This document shows positions 42,786-42,801 of a DNA stretch of 42,801 nt, piece by piece (the first letter of the stretch is position 1; every line of letters begins with the position of its first letter). Source of the stretch: Streptomyces sp. 8K308 (GTDB lineage: Bacteria > Actinomycetota > Actinomycetes > Streptomycetales > Streptomycetaceae). The notes below the pieces were generated by a model that was not told the DNA's origin, ran no database searches, and saw only the letters and a program-made list of their open reading frames with translations. Where the stretch lies: positions 1 through 42,801 of the forward strand of contig NZ_SMKC01000019.1 of NCBI RefSeq assembly GCF_004348315.1, written 5' to 3'. The position numbers were made by a program, and so were the translations under genes.

Positions 42786-42801
42786 TGAGATGGGCCGGAC
42801 C

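Noticed and set aside
1..42801. CRISPR array, transposase or integrase
   Set aside because: No regularly spaced repeats and no recognisable mobile-element protein were seen anywhere in the window.

Overview
The window is very GC-rich actinobacterial DNA with GTG and TTG starts, 4-bp gene overlaps, a four-gene conservon, a WhiB-family regulator, a Streptomyces-type PhoH protein and DUF1707, DUF4245, DUF6542 and DUF397 families. This points to Streptomyces or a close relative. The right two thirds (about 15.7-42.8 kb) read as conserved chromosomal core. From memory, the order ychF, ispH, xseA/xseB, reductase, DUF4245, glpX, wbl, ahpC/ahpD and fumC resembles the S. coelicolor core; I could not check this. 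The left third is more variable.

1-4.2 kb: two CUT1-type sugar permeases are coupled to a glucarate-dehydratase-like enolase-superfamily enzyme, so this is the distal end of a sugar or sugar-acid uptake and catabolism operon. A convergent gene for a ribose-type lipoprotein binding protein follows. 4.6-8.6 kb: a complete conservon (sensor kinase, roadblock protein, DUF742 protein, small GTPase) is transcribed divergently from the binding-protein gene.

8.6-13.9 kb is a scarred accessory island. It holds a large unrecognised protein, the 3' remnant of a type I restriction hsdR gene, and a WhiJ-like module. In that module the HTH/DUF5753 regulator and the DUF397 gene each carry a frameshift, while the divergent ATP-binding protein is intact. 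Next come a decayed duplicate of the end of the large gene and a tRNA T-arm-like scrap. A DIP1984-family protein and a serpin-family protein follow.

15.7-25.9 kb: ychF, DUF6542 protein, ispH, xseAB, a nitroreductase-fold reductase, a DUF4245 protein, glpX, a WhiB-like regulator, a DUF1707 protein, then ahpC-ahpD without an adjacent oxyR. 25.9-35.8 kb: a GAF-SpoIIE-ATPase phosphatase, a DUF402 protein, fumC, a PadR-controlled ABC exporter operon with an obvious operator, and a membrane alpha/beta hydrolase. 36.5-42.7 kb: an AI-2E family transporter, a secreted SLT transglycosylase with a structured leader, PhoH2, a short-chain Z-isoprenyl diphosphate synthase and an A24 prepilin peptidase. Several perfect terminator-like hairpins separate these units.

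I found no CRISPR array, rRNA, complete tRNA, transposase or integrase. The least explained material is the 8.6-13.8 kb island, the structured leader at 38.86-39.05 kb, and operator-like palindromes at four promoters.
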